Positions 53,235 to 62,942 of a DNA stretch of 64,000 bases are shown here, piece by piece. Position numbers and translations under genes: made by a program. The stretch is taken from NCBI RefSeq assembly GCF_002100145.1, contig NZ_JXQD01000001.1, positions 1 through 64,000 of the forward strand. Direction: 5' to 3'. The notes beneath the pieces were generated by a model. That model searched no databases. It had not been told where the DNA came from and saw only the letters and a list, made by a program, of their open reading frames with translations. Origin of the DNA: Vibrio sp. qd031. GTDB taxonomy: Bacteria; Pseudomonadota; Gammaproteobacteria; Enterobacterales; Vibrionaceae. Each line of letters begins with the position of its first letter. Position 1 is the first letter of the stretch.

Positions 53235-53786
53235 ATGAGAGTGAATCTGTTTGCTCATGCGCTGCATTTTTCAATGAGTTCAGCCCAAAAGCATGCTTGG
53301 TTGAGGCCAGTGGTTAGAGCAGTGAACAAAGGCTTAATTAGACTGGCTTATCGCACTTACCAACAGCATGGGGAGAGAGGATGGGAGGCTTTTTGGATAC
53401 CTGCATTTACAAAATATGGACAGCTACGTGCCAACTATATTGCCAGAGTTATGAAAATCGACCCGTCTTGCCCTCGCTCTATTGGGCGTTATCATGATTT
53501 TGAGGATCCAGTTTTTGGCGTCACTGGTCATTGGGAGCGAAATGAGTACCTAGATCCTGTGCGGGTTGAAACATCCTGTCCCGCATGTGACCAATTAATG
53601 GCATTAACAAAGGGGCAAGGGTGTGGATCTTTTTGTCGTAACATCATATTGGCGATGGAGTTGAATACCGGTACTAGTCTAAATCGTGATTACTATGTCG
53701 AGGTTGAATCATTGCTTACAGAAGGTGATGAGACATGTCGTTTTATTCATAAAATAAAGTGTAAGTTCGACCAACAGAAAGCTTAA
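53235..53786 (+). CDS. L-2-amino-thiazoline-4-carboxylate hydrolase-like protein
   Basis: A 183-residue soluble protein with an AGAGG ribosome site. The C-terminal part has 'VRVETSCPACDQLMAL', 'CGSFCRNIILAMELN' and 'LLTEGDETCRFIH', the Cys-containing pattern of the ATC-hydrolase family (PF14196-like). That family includes an enzyme of L-cysteine formation from thiazoline, though most members are uncharacterised. It follows the alkylsulfatase-like gene by 61 bp, separated by a hairpin, and is convergent with a LysR gene. Confidence 0.5.
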   Translation: MRVNLFAHALHFSMSSAQKHAWLRPVVRAVNKGLIRLAYRTYQQHGERGWEAFWIPAFTKYGQLRANYIARVMKIDPSCPRSIGRYHDFEDPVFGVTGHWERNEYLDPVRVETSCPACDQLMALTKGQGCGSFCRNIILAMELNTGTSLNRDYYVEVESLLTEGDETCRFIHKIKCKFDQQKA

Positions 53787-54619
53787 TTAGGTAAGCGAGA
53801 CTTGATAATGTCTCGCATTTTTTTGTGCACTGGATCGTGAAGGTGTCGGCGGTGATATATCATCTGTACCGAAATATGTTTGTATGGCATTGGCATAGGT
53901 AAAGTTTGAAGGTTTAGTCTAGATGCCCAATGATTGGCTAGAGACGCGCCAATAACACCAAAATAATCTGACTGAGATGCGAGCATACACATTGAAGATG
54001 AGGAGGATACCTCCACAACCTCAGCCCTGTGTTCCAGTCGCTTATTGGTTACCAGTTCGATGAGTCGCAATCCGTCTCTCTTTGGCTTATAGGCGATGTG
54101 CTGAGCTTCCATATACTGCTCGAAAGAAATCTGCTTGTCGACGACATCGGGGTGTCCTTCTCTGCATATCACCACTAAAGGCTCTTTATATATCTCTTCA
54201 GCGATGAAACTTGGGTCGGTTGTCGTCACATGGTTAATGGCGAGATCAATCCTTTGGCTACGAAGGTCAGCCAAAATGCTCTCTTGATCAAAGGGGACAA
54301 GCTTAAAAACCAACCCTTTAATCCCCGTTAACTGGTAGAGAAGCGATTCATCACAATAGGCATATAAGGTGCGAGACTGGTTAAATACTCCCTCAATTAA
54401 CTCGATGCCTTGGCTGCACTGACTGGCTATTGCTCGACCTCGTTCAGTAATCTCAATTCCTCTACCCTTGCGAACATAAATGTTTTCCCCTAACTGAGTT
54501 TCAAGCTTTTTAAGCGATTGACTCACCGCAGGCTGGGACATATTAAGGGCTTCCGCTGCCAGTGAAATTGATTGAAGCTGTTCGACGGTGACAAAAATTT
54601 TCAGAAGGTTTAAGTTCAT
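53783..54619 (-). CDS. LysR-family regulator
   Basis: A 278-residue LTTR. HTH: 'SISLAAEALNMSQPAVSQSLKKLETQLGENIYVRKGRGIEIT'. The effector domain has 'KEPLVVICREGHPD'. It overlaps the end of the convergent ATC-hydrolase-like gene by 4 bases. Its targets could be that gene pair or the TehA-like gene on the other side. Confidence 0.9.
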   Translation of the reverse strand: MNLNLLKIFVTVEQLQSISLAAEALNMSQPAVSQSLKKLETQLGENIYVRKGRGIEITERGRAIASQCSQGIELIEGVFNQSRTLYAYCDESLLYQLTGIKGLVFKLVPFDQESILADLRSQRIDLAINHVTTTDPSFIAEEIYKEPLVVICREGHPDVVDKQISFEQYMEAQHIAYKPKRDGLRLIELVTNKRLEHRAEVVEVSSSSSMCMLASQSDYFGVIGASLANHWASRLNLQTLPMPMPYKHISVQMIYHRRHLHDPVHKKMRDIIKSRLPN

Positions 54620-54911
54620 AATACGCAGCCTATGAGAACCGGGTCAATGTGTTTGCGAATGGTCAAAAATATATAAAGCACGGCTATGCCGTTAGTGTAA
54701 CGTCACTCTATACGAAAGGGGAATCCATCAAATCTGAATGAATGGTTTTTTTGTCTAATGAGTCGTTTTGTTTGGATAGAAATCACGTTTAACGTTAAGA
54801 CTACGTAGGTGCACCGGTTCAAAGAACTTTAAGTTGTTTGATTTTATCGAGTTTTTTTCTCTAGAATGTCGAATATGATGTAGTCCGTTTTCGATTTCAA
54901 CCGAGCACCAG

Positions 54912-55844
54912 ATGCGTAGTACAACTATCCCCGCTTCTTATTTTGGTATTGTTCTTGGGCTGTCCGGTTTAGGGCAGGCTTGGCGTGTTGCATACTCACT
55001 TTGGCAAATACCTCGGTATATTGGTGAAAGCTTATTGGGTATTGCTACATTGGTATGGCTGACGCTTCTCATTGTGTATATGGTTCAAGCGGTGCGACAA
55101 CCTGCCTTGGTCGCTCAAGAGTTTCGCCATCCGGTGCAAGGCAGCACTCCTGCACTATTGGGAGTGTCCACATTACTTATCGTTCTTGCTGTTTTGCCTT
55201 ATTCACGCACGTTGGCTTGGGTACTCACCGCAGCGGGTATTGTTTGGCATGTTGGTTTTTCGCTTTGGCACAATGGCTCTATGTGGAAAGGTGGCCGCAG
55301 TAATTTAGATTCACTTCCTACCCTATATTTACCAACCGTAGCCGGTAACTTTACCAGTGCTGCTGCACTTGGCGCATTGGGCTACCCTGATTGGGCATGG
55401 TTATTTTTGGGGGCAGGCGTGTTTTCTTGGTTGGCGATGGAGTCGCTCATCATTAAACGCATTTGGCTGGCAGAGGAGGTTCCGACTATGCAAAGACCTC
55501 TACTGGGTATCCAGTTTGCTCCACCTGTCGTGTGTGCCATGGCTTGGTTGTCGATTACGCCAGGCAGCAATGATCACTGGATCCTAATGATGTGGGGTTA
55601 TGGTTTGTATCAACTTATGTTAGGTATTCGATTAGGTAAATGGTTAGGCTCTCAACCTTTTTCTCCTTCGTATTGGGCTTATACATTCGGCATTGCCGCA
55701 GCCACAGTAAGTGGCCTTAAACTAGCCGCGGCAGGAGTGGGCTCGGCAGAGGTTATTTCGATACCTGTGTTCATTGGCGCAAACTTGTTTATTGGTTATC
55801 TGAGTGTGCGAACGCTAGGTAGTTTTATTGCGCGCGAACTATAG
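54912..55844 (+). CDS. tehA: TehA/SLAC1-family transporter
   Basis: A 310-residue membrane protein with ten helices in five hairpins, the TDT/SLAC1-type layout. 'IPASYFGIVLGLSGLGQAWRVA' at the N-terminus, 'WKGGRSNLDSLPTLYLPTVAGNF' and 'RPLLGIQFAPPVVCAMAWLSITPGS' match the TehA branch (tellurite resistance/dicarboxylate transporter). It is monocistronic. Transport of small anions is likely; tellurite resistance is not implied. Confidence 0.85.
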   Translation: MRSTTIPASYFGIVLGLSGLGQAWRVAYSLWQIPRYIGESLLGIATLVWLTLLIVYMVQAVRQPALVAQEFRHPVQGSTPALLGVSTLLIVLAVLPYSRTLAWVLTAAGIVWHVGFSLWHNGSMWKGGRSNLDSLPTLYLPTVAGNFTSAAALGALGYPDWAWLFLGAGVFSWLAMESLIIKRIWLAEEVPTMQRPLLGIQFAPPVVCAMAWLSITPGSNDHWILMMWGYGLYQLMLGIRLGKWLGSQPFSPSYWAYTFGIAAATVSGLKLAAAGVGSAEVISIPVFIGANLFIGYLSVRTLGSFIAREL

Positions 55845-55965
55845 TGCTTGTGCCTGACCATAAGCAGGCAAAAAGGAAAGCAACCTGTACGCCGTGACTA
55901 TTTGGCAGCACTCCAATCTACGATAAGTATTGCGAGGTTGGCGGCAAAAAAATTAACTTACACAG

Positions 55966-56745
55966 CTATAGGGTGATCGTACCGTGCATGAAATCCACCG
56001 CATGACCACTTAACACTACTCGCTCACCAGAGATTTCACAGCGAACAACGCCTGAACGTTTAGACAGTTGCTTGGCGATCATGGTGTCTTTGTTCAACTT
56101 GCGTTGCCAATAGGGCGCGAGTTCACAATGGGCTGAGCCTGTCACTGGATCTTCATTGACTCTGAGTTTAGGAAAGAAACATCGACTGACAAAATCATGC
56201 TCGTCGCCTTTCGCTGTGACGACGACCCCACGGTGATTGAGTTCGGCCATTTTCGCAAAGTTTGGTTTTAGGTCAGACACTTGTTGTTGGTTCTCCAGTA
56301 TCACCACATAGTCAAAGGCTAAGTAGACTGCTTTAGGTATAACCCCTAATGCGTCGATTAAGGTCGCTGGTGTGTCTATTTCGCTTGGCATTGTGGCAGG
56401 AAAATCCATGCTATATCCCTCAGCGGTTTTTTCGACAATGAGGATGCCACTTCGAGTTGAAAACGAGATTGACGGCTGTGCGTAGTGTAAGTGGGTAAAC
56501 AGCACATGCGCCGCCGCTAAAGTGGCGTGACCGCAAAGATCAACTTCATCTTCAGGAGTGAACCATCGCAGTTCTACGTTGGTTTCTGTCTGAACGAAAA
56601 ACGCCGTTTCAGATAGGTTGTTCTCTTCGGCAATTTTTTGCAACTTGTGGTCATCAAGCCAGTGATCGAGTGGGCATACGGCCGCGGGATTGCCCTCAAA
56701 GACATTGGTGGCAAAGGCGTCGACTTGGTATAGCTTGATGTCCAT
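55966..56745 (-). CDS. PhzF-family isomerase/epimerase-like protein
   Basis: A 259-residue protein; start at the ATG 56745 (AGGAGA upstream), where the canonical PhzF opening 'MDIKLYQVDAFATNVFEGNPAAVCPLD' begins. Catalytic Glu is in 'NLSETAFF' (residues about 44-51), with 'LCGHATLAAAHVLF' and 'DPVTGSAHCELAPYW' later. PhzF-like proteins catalyse isomerisations by general acid-base; the biological substrate here is unknown. Confidence 0.92.
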   Translation of the reverse strand: MDIKLYQVDAFATNVFEGNPAAVCPLDHWLDDHKLQKIAEENNLSETAFFVQTETNVELRWFTPEDEVDLCGHATLAAAHVLFTHLHYAQPSISFSTRSGILIVEKTAEGYSMDFPATMPSEIDTPATLIDALGVIPKAVYLAFDYVVILENQQQVSDLKPNFAKMAELNHRGVVVTAKGDEHDFVSRCFFPKLRVNEDPVTGSAHCELAPYWQRKLNKDTMIAKQLSKRSGVVRCEISGERVVLSGHAVDFMHGTITL

Positions 56746-56985
56746 ACATGTTCTCCTAATCAATTCGAATACTAGCGTCATTAAACTATACGATAACACG
56801 GATAAATGCAGGCTGTTCAACGACTTTAGCCGAAGGTTCTCCAGTAATGAAGGGTATAAACGGTGTGCAGAAAAATGGGTATTGCGGCGATGGGCAAGAT
56901 GGCGAGTTGCGAAATTGTGGACGCAAGAAACAACACCAATGTTGCCCTCGCGTCTTTGTCTATAAGTGGGTTAAGCCCTAAAGGG

Positions 56986-57246
56986 CTATTTGAGCGGGTC
57001 GTTGTCTGGTAGCACGCTATGGATCCACAGCGCGAGGCGTTTTTTGATGTTTGCACCATCTTCTTTTTCGGCGGGCAGTGGCGTAATTTGATTCACCTCG
57101 ACCAAGAATAAGTACACAGCTTTCACTTTGGTCGGCTGTGGCGAGGTAGGAAGCTTAAATCCCTGCATCGTTGCCATTTTCAGCCCGACTTCTAACGCCT
57201 TTTTGACCAGCTTATCTTCATTGTGCAGTTTTGTGGTTTTGGACAT
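56986..57246 (-). CDS. DUF5062 family protein
   Basis: An 86-residue protein starting at the ATG 57246 with an AAGGAAAA ribosome site; the longer frame lacks one. 'LHNEDKLVKKALEVGLKMATMQGF' and 'KAVYLFLVEVNQITPLPAEKEDGANIKKRLALWI' are typical of the DUF5062 family of Vibrionaceae and relatives. Small, basic, soluble, function unknown. Confidence 0.85.
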   Translation of the reverse strand: MSKTTKLHNEDKLVKKALEVGLKMATMQGFKLPTSPQPTKVKAVYLFLVEVNQITPLPAEKEDGANIKKRLALWIHSVLPDNDPLK

Positions 57247-57441
57247 GGTATTTTCCTTAACGTTAGCGTGAAATAAGTATATCAAACTGGTGAATTTGCG
57301 AATTTACTCTGACCCCAAAGTGAGACGTAGTGGGCGGGTTTATGCTTGTTTGCTTAATTAATGCGCACTGCTGATAGGCGGGGTGAGCGTTTTTTCTCTA
57401 GTATTAGAGATGACCTTTGTTAGGGAAGTAAGGGTAAGTCT

Positions 57442-58302
57442 ATGAAAATTGCAGTGACGGCCGCCAGTGGTCAGTTGGGTTCGGCGATTGTAGAAGCGGT
57501 TGTCGAGTGTACTTCTGCCGAGAGCGTCATAGCGCTTGCGAGAACGCCACAACGAGCCAAGCATCTTGGTGTTGAAGTTAGGGCGGGTGATTACGATGAA
57601 CTTTTGCAGTTAGAGCAAGCGTTGCAAGGTGTTGACACTTTACTCATCGTTTCTGGAATGGATGCGCCAGACAAACGTATTGAGCAACACCGAAACGTCA
57701 TTCGCGCGGCAAAAGCGGCAGCGGTGAAAAAACTGGTGTACACCAGCGTGCAAGGCGCGGAAGAAGGCACGGCTTTCTCGCCGGTGATCCAAAGCAATCG
57801 CCAAACCGAACAAGACATACGTGACAGTGGACTCGATTGGGTCATTGGTCGCAATGGTATCTATATCGAGCCAGATGTTGAGTACATCGAAAACTACAAA
57901 AAAGCGGGCAAGATAGTAAATTGCGCGGCCGACGGAAAGTGCGGGTATACCACACGCCAAGAGCTTGGTTATGCGTACGCTCGAATGCTTACTGAAGATA
58001 AACACAATGGGAGCACTTATAACCTTCACGGAGATGCGCTAACGCAAACCGAACTCGCGAGCTATTTAAACCTCGCGTTTGGCACTGACCTTAAATTTGA
58101 GTCCATGACGGTCGACGAGTACAAGCAAGACCGAGTGGCAGAGCTAGGGGATTTTATCGGTACGGTGATCGCGGGAATTTATCACGGGATCCGCGAGGGT
58201 AAATCCAATAATCCGAGCGATTTTGACGCGGCGGCGGGGCGTGCTCACCAATCGTGGGACAGTTATTTTTCTTCACTAAAAGCATCGAACCCTCAGCAAT
58301 AA
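57442..58302 (+). CDS. NAD(P)-binding NmrA/QorB-like oxidoreductase
   Basis: A 286-residue atypical short-chain dehydrogenase. N-terminal Rossmann motif 'VTAASGQLGSAIVEA' (residues about 4-18) and 'VLIVSGMDAPDKRIEQHRNVIRAAKAAAVKKLVYTSVQGAEE'-type sequence place it with NAD(P)H:quinone reductases (QorB/YtfG) and NmrA proteins. 'IGRNGIYIEP' follows the usual substrate-loop position. It is upstream of a SnoaL-like gene on the same strand. Confidence 0.88.
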   Translation: MKIAVTAASGQLGSAIVEAVVECTSAESVIALARTPQRAKHLGVEVRAGDYDELLQLEQALQGVDTLLIVSGMDAPDKRIEQHRNVIRAAKAAAVKKLVYTSVQGAEEGTAFSPVIQSNRQTEQDIRDSGLDWVIGRNGIYIEPDVEYIENYKKAGKIVNCAADGKCGYTTRQELGYAYARMLTEDKHNGSTYNLHGDALTQTELASYLNLAFGTDLKFESMTVDEYKQDRVAELGDFIGTVIAGIYHGIREGKSNNPSDFDAAAGRAHQSWDSYFSSLKASNPQQ

Positions 58303-58373
58303 CTTGCGTGGTGCAGGTTCACCTTATCGCATCAACGCAAGGACCATTAATTCGAGATATACCGGAGCGCAGT

Positions 58374-58757
58374 ATGCGCCACGATCTTCAAGCAAATAAA
58401 CCCAAAGCATTCGCATTTTACGAAACCGCTTATCGCGGAAAACCCCGAGAGGCAGTAGAGACATACGTTGGTGGCGAATACATTCAGCACAACCCGTTAG
58501 TTGGAAATGGACCGGAGCGGTTTATCCAGTACTTTGAACGGATGCAGGCTGAGTACCCAGAAAAAGAGATCAAGTTTGTCCGTGCCATTGCTGAAGGGGA
58601 CTTGGTGGCACTGCATACGCATCAAACATGGCTAGACAATGTGGGATACGTGACGATGGACTTTTTTAGGTTTGATGATAACGGTAAAATTGTTGAACAC
58701 TGGGGTGCGATGCGAGAAATTCCTGAATCTACGCTTAATGGCAATAGAATGAATTAA
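58374..58757 (+). CDS. SnoaL-like protein
   Basis: A 127-residue protein from the ATG at 58374 (GGAGCG upstream). It has 'GEYIQHNPLVGNGPERFIQYFERM' and 'DFFRFDDNGKIVEHWGAMREIPE', the SnoaL/NTF2-like cone fold pattern with conserved His and Asp/Glu. Such small enzymes or binding proteins often accompany oxidoreductases; probably co-transcribed with the upstream gene. Confidence 0.85.
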   Translation: MRHDLQANKPKAFAFYETAYRGKPREAVETYVGGEYIQHNPLVGNGPERFIQYFERMQAEYPEKEIKFVRAIAEGDLVALHTHQTWLDNVGYVTMDFFRFDDNGKIVEHWGAMREIPESTLNGNRMN

Positions 58758-59020
58758 CGTTACGATTGAGCATCACCCATCACCACTTTGGCATCTTTTG
58801 ACCGCAATATCTGTGTTGCTTCAAAGCATGTGGCGCTGATTGCGTCATTGACTGGGCTAGAAACCCATTGCCGTTCGGTAAGAGTTACTATAACTCTCAC
58901 AATGCTGAAGAAATAGGCATATTGGTCTTTAAAAAAATGCCGATTTGTATCACTAGGAGATTTTTTGGCTGAAAAGTGAGGGCGGGAGACTCGGCTGGTT
59001 GATAATGACGTTCGAGGACA

Positions 59021-59050
59021 AAAAGGCGCATTTGATGACAAGTGCGCCTT
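59021..59050 (-). terminator. Terminator after the GH16 gene
   Basis: AAAGGCGCA (59021-59029) pairs with TGCGCCTTT (59042-59050). On the minus strand the stem is followed by TTTTTG, right after the GH16 stop. Confidence 0.75.
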
Positions 59051-59061
59051 TAAAAACCGGG

Positions 59062-60300
59062 CTATTTGTTTACAGGTTTGAACACTCTAACCCAGTCAAC
59101 AAGCATCGTCGTTTTGCCGCTGCTATCGAGAAGTTCACTGTCTGTTGGATCGTGTGTCCACCAGCTTTGTAGCTCCATGTTTATGATGATGTCAGCCGCT
59201 TTGTGAAAGCCTTTGCCTTTTTGAAAGTCGTATGGGTCAATGACCGAAACCTTTGAGGCGTTACTTGCCGCTTTTAGCGCGGCAAAGTCAAAGTCGCCAT
59301 TGTCGGTTGAATGGGTCACTATCGTTTGGTAGCCATCGATGACTAAGTCGTCGTTTGCGACTTTCGGGTAGCTGTATTCCCAGCGATCGTTCATTTTGGT
59401 CGCAAACGCATTTGCGTACAGCACGCGCACTAACTCCCCATTGATGAAATACTCAAAATGCCATGGGTTAATCCAGTTCACCCCTATTTGCAGGTACTGT
59501 CTCGTCCCATTATTCCAACTGTATTCGCCCCAACTGTCGTAGTTGCCTTGAACAAGAGGTCCATTGCTGGTGGTGTTTTCCCACCAACTGTTACGGTCTC
59601 TAGGCTGATAATCGGTGAAAGGATCGCGAATGAATGAGTGGTGGCTCAAATGAATAAGCTTAGAGAAGTATCCGTTGCCGTTACCATTGCCCGCATAGGC
59701 TTCTAGGATGTCAATCTCTTGTGTGTCATCTGGGCTGAGCAACCATACAGCAGCGGCCAAAGATATGTCGGCCATGCTAACGCTTGCTTCGACAAACACC
59801 GGATATTGCACCGTCGCGTTGGAAGAGATGCAGCCCGTATTCACCCCAGGCTTATCTTGTTTGCTGGTACTAGGATTGCGTGAGGTGCGTAGCTTCAATT
59901 TTCCTTCATTACCGTCAACCGATACGTGATCAGGCTTCCAGTATGTCGCACCCGGCCCGTCCCATTGGTTATGATAAAAGTTATACCATTTTCCAGAGCC
60001 AAATTCGGTGGTGATGTTATTGGTTGGCGTAAAAGTGTAGTTAAAATCATCGCTAAGTTGGCTTTGCAGTTGCCATTCCATGGTCGCGTCGATAAAAGCA
60101 GGTACAGGTAAACCGGTCATGTTTTCGGTATCGTGCCCAGCGGTATAGCCTGTGCTCGATATGGTGGTTAATTGACTGCTGCTGTTTGGCGGCGAATCGT
60201 GACGAGTGAGTTGGCTACTGCCTGAATTTGAGCTGCCAGAGCCCCCTCCACATGCGGTGAGCGTCACCGCGATGAGAGTAACAAGTGGTGTCTTTTTCAT
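59062..60300 (-). CDS. GH16 beta-agarase/porphyranase-like lipoprotein
   Basis: A 412-residue secreted lipoprotein: lipobox 'LTACGGG' (Cys about 17) followed by a Ser/Gly-rich linker. The catalytic motif is 'QEIDILEA' (Glu195, Asp197, Glu200), the GH16 E-x-D-x-x-E signature. Trp-rich segments and 'FHEYAIDW'-like strand equivalents are expected but divergent. With the GH50 enzyme beside it an agarose or porphyran substrate is likely. It would cut polysaccharide at the outer surface. Confidence 0.88.
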   Translation of the reverse strand: MKKTPLVTLIAVTLTACGGGSGSSNSGSSQLTRHDSPPNSSSQLTTISSTGYTAGHDTENMTGLPVPAFIDATMEWQLQSQLSDDFNYTFTPTNNITTEFGSGKWYNFYHNQWDGPGATYWKPDHVSVDGNEGKLKLRTSRNPSTSKQDKPGVNTGCISSNATVQYPVFVEASVSMADISLAAAVWLLSPDDTQEIDILEAYAGNGNGNGYFSKLIHLSHHSFIRDPFTDYQPRDRNSWWENTTSNGPLVQGNYDSWGEYSWNNGTRQYLQIGVNWINPWHFEYFINGELVRVLYANAFATKMNDRWEYSYPKVANDDLVIDGYQTIVTHSTDNGDFDFAALKAASNASKVSVIDPYDFQKGKGFHKAADIIINMELQSWWTHDPTDSELLDSSGKTTMLVDWVRVFKPVNK

Positions 60301-60357
60301 CTTTATCCTTGCTTAACTGTGTGTTGAAGTTTGGGATGTTGACTGGTGTATTTTTGC

Positions 60358-62592
60358 CTATTTGTCTTTAGCGGTGTGCCGCTGCGTATACATGCGGGTA
60401 TGGATGCGCTTTGCCGCCTCGACCATGGGCTTGTATGGAACGTCTGCAACAGAGACAAACCCAACGTTGTAGTTTTCACCGTCGTAGGAGCGGCCAGTAA
60501 TTGGCGAATCTAAGTATTGGAACCAGTGAGCACCAACGAAATACGGATTGTCGATGACTGTTTGCATATAGTCTTCGTACATTTGCGCCCGCTCTGTTTG
60601 ATTGGTTGCACTGACTAACCCTGGGTGGTAAAAGCCGGTTTCTTTAGAGCCAAAGTGAAACTCACCAATGATGCTAGGCATATCGACTTCTTCAAGGAAA
60701 GACCACTGCTGTGGATGGAGCCCCTCTTTGTAGTAGTTGTAACTGATCACGTCGCAATGTTTTGCCGCCGCTTTCACCACATCCGGCGTCATGCCCCAAT
60801 CGGCGAATCTGGCACCTAAATAGAGGTGATTAGGCAACTGTGCCTTAAGCGACTCATTGACGACTTTGAAGTACTGAGAGGCAAACACCTCCAATAGCAT
60901 TCCGTAGTCGTCGAGTTGCGCTGCATTGTGGGCTAAATCTTTGACACCTGAACTCAATGACGGCCAGTCCTGTATGTCGGTTTGCCAAGCATGATTAAGT
61001 GCGTCTATGCTGGTGTATTTCTGTTTAAGGGCGTCAACAAACGCAGATTTAGTCGGGCACTCGCGTGCATCTCTGCCTAGAGTATGAATGGCAATGCCGT
61101 GTTGCCCCTCAATAGTGCCCATGCGCCCCCATGATTTTTCGTTATCGATGAAGATCCCCACACACCATGGTGAGTCTTTGACCTCGTGTTTTATTTGTAA
61201 CACGGTTGCCTCAGCTCGCTCACGAAATACGGGATCAAACGGGTCTGGAAGGGGAGACCAGAAATCATCACCGCTAGAGACGACGTTAAAGTCACCAATT
61301 ATCCAACCGTTTGCAAAGTAAGGGATAGAATCGTTGTTGTAGAATTCGGGCGCTGCCCAGTTTCCTAGGCTAGTAAAGCCCCAATTCAACATGCGATCGA
61401 TTGTGACGTTTCGCCATTGCTCTAAATAGCGCGCCTTGCCGTACTTACGCTCTAGGTTGGCGGCGTAGAAACTAAAGGTTTCACCAGCATCAAGCGCCCC
61501 TTCAAACAGCTCGCGCATGTATCCGTAGTGCTCAGCAAGCGGTTCGTCATAGTTTGGTAACCACTGAAAACAGTGTTTACGAAGCGGACTGGCTACCACT
61601 GCGCTGGCTCTTGCTTCGTCAGATATGGGAAGTTTCTCAATAGAATCTTCAGGTGTGAGATCATTGGGATCTCGTTGTGGCACCAGGCTATGATCGTAGT
61701 CGATACCGGTCATGGTATAGGCATTCGCTAATCGAATGACGTCGACTCCAGTCGCGAAATAAGGGTAGCCCTCGGGGTCAATAAGCGACCATTTGCCGTC
61801 GATTTTCTCGGTGCGAAAGTACCCTGTTGCTTGGTATTGCTGGCCCCCGGTGTAACCGCTGTATTTTGAACGTTGTGGTAAAGCGCCTTCTTGAAGCTCT
61901 AGCAGTTCTTGCTTGGTGAGTGCAGCTAGTTGCTCATCCGATTCGATTTTATCTTGATACTGCGCTGTGGCATTTTGCCCATAACGGTCAATGATCTGTT
62001 CTAGAAAGTGCGGGTTAGTGTCTGGGCTGTTAACCAAGTTGACGCTGTGCAGTGCCAATTGGTGGTCGATAAGTGAACCGTGGATACTCAGCTCAATGTG
62101 CACGATATCGGTGAGGTCTACATTCATTGAACCCCACATCCAAGTCGCGTATTCACTGTCGTGCGACCAAGGCGCTGGATTAGAGCGTAATCCCGAGTAG
62201 TAGTTGGTTTTGCCCTTTAAAAACTCGCCTTTTAGTTCAATAAGGTAAGTCTTTCTAGAATGGCCATCTACGGTAATGCTACGACTGTGCATCGTGCCCG
62301 CGCGATCGAACAAGTTGATAAATACTTGCGTTGAACGGGCGTTGGTATTACTCAGTTCCAGTGCTAAACAGAAATCGCCATAGGTGCTCCAATCCCACCT
62401 TTCGTCACCAAAAGGCTTTAAATCTAATGAAGTGTGGAAGTGTTGCTGGCTTAACGAAGCGAAGTGTAGCGCGTATTCATCGTCACTATGCTTCATGGAC
62501 AATGTTTGATTAAAAGCAGAGATCTGGTTTGGAATCGTCATGCTGTCGAAAGTGAGCAACGGTGTGATGACTGAAAGTGAAGAAGCGGACAT
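60358..62592 (-). CDS. GH50 beta-agarase, apparently cytoplasmic
   Basis: A 744-residue enzyme. An N-terminal carbohydrate-binding-like beta-sandwich (about 1-190) precedes a TIM-barrel with 'ATGYFRTEKIDGKWSLIDPEGYPYFATG' in the GH50 style. Putative catalytic residues are Glu485 in 'GIFIDNEKSWG' and Glu644 in 'IIGEFHFGS'. No signal peptide is visible, so it probably acts inside the cell or needs another route, unlike many secreted GH50 agarases. These typically release neoagarobiose. It lies 57 bp upstream of the GH16 gene in the same direction. Confidence 0.9.
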   Translation of the reverse strand: MSASSLSVITPLLTFDSMTIPNQISAFNQTLSMKHSDDEYALHFASLSQQHFHTSLDLKPFGDERWDWSTYGDFCLALELSNTNARSTQVFINLFDRAGTMHSRSITVDGHSRKTYLIELKGEFLKGKTNYYSGLRSNPAPWSHDSEYATWMWGSMNVDLTDIVHIELSIHGSLIDHQLALHSVNLVNSPDTNPHFLEQIIDRYGQNATAQYQDKIESDEQLAALTKQELLELQEGALPQRSKYSGYTGGQQYQATGYFRTEKIDGKWSLIDPEGYPYFATGVDVIRLANAYTMTGIDYDHSLVPQRDPNDLTPEDSIEKLPISDEARASAVVASPLRKHCFQWLPNYDEPLAEHYGYMRELFEGALDAGETFSFYAANLERKYGKARYLEQWRNVTIDRMLNWGFTSLGNWAAPEFYNNDSIPYFANGWIIGDFNVVSSGDDFWSPLPDPFDPVFRERAEATVLQIKHEVKDSPWCVGIFIDNEKSWGRMGTIEGQHGIAIHTLGRDARECPTKSAFVDALKQKYTSIDALNHAWQTDIQDWPSLSSGVKDLAHNAAQLDDYGMLLEVFASQYFKVVNESLKAQLPNHLYLGARFADWGMTPDVVKAAAKHCDVISYNYYKEGLHPQQWSFLEEVDMPSIIGEFHFGSKETGFYHPGLVSATNQTERAQMYEDYMQTVIDNPYFVGAHWFQYLDSPITGRSYDGENYNVGFVSVADVPYKPMVEAAKRIHTRMYTQRHTAKDK

Positions 62593-62942
62593 GTTTTTTC
62601 CAAACGTTATTAGGATTGGATTTATACTAGACCAATTATAATTATTTGTTTACCAGTTTGTGGTTCTCATTTACCAATATTTGATCCCGCTCTCACAAGG
62701 TAATCTGAAGTGCAGTGGTTAAATTATTAGACTAATGAAACTGTTACTCACTTTTTAGTCGATTATTCTAAGGCAATGAGAAAGCGGTCAAAGTTACCAA
62801 GCGCTGTTTGTCATACAATACCAAGAAAGATAGACAAGATATTGCTCAATCAATTAGATCAGTTAAACTGTACCAATTCGGATTTCGGTTTATGTGTGAT
62901 GCTAATTTAGCCGTTTGAGCTATTGGCTAGGAAGGTATACCC
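62593..62942. promoter_or_regulatory. Divergent control region of the agarase locus
   Basis: The 350-bp gap between GH50 and the GntR gene contains TTGTTTACCA (62646-62655), a candidate FadR-family site with a GT-N2-AC core, and a nearby TTTACCAATA direct repeat. No ORF is seen. Confidence 0.4.

Noticed and set aside
58760..59041. 93-codon minus-strand ORF
   Set aside because: It covers the GH16 terminator, has no family features and no good ribosome site; judged spurious.
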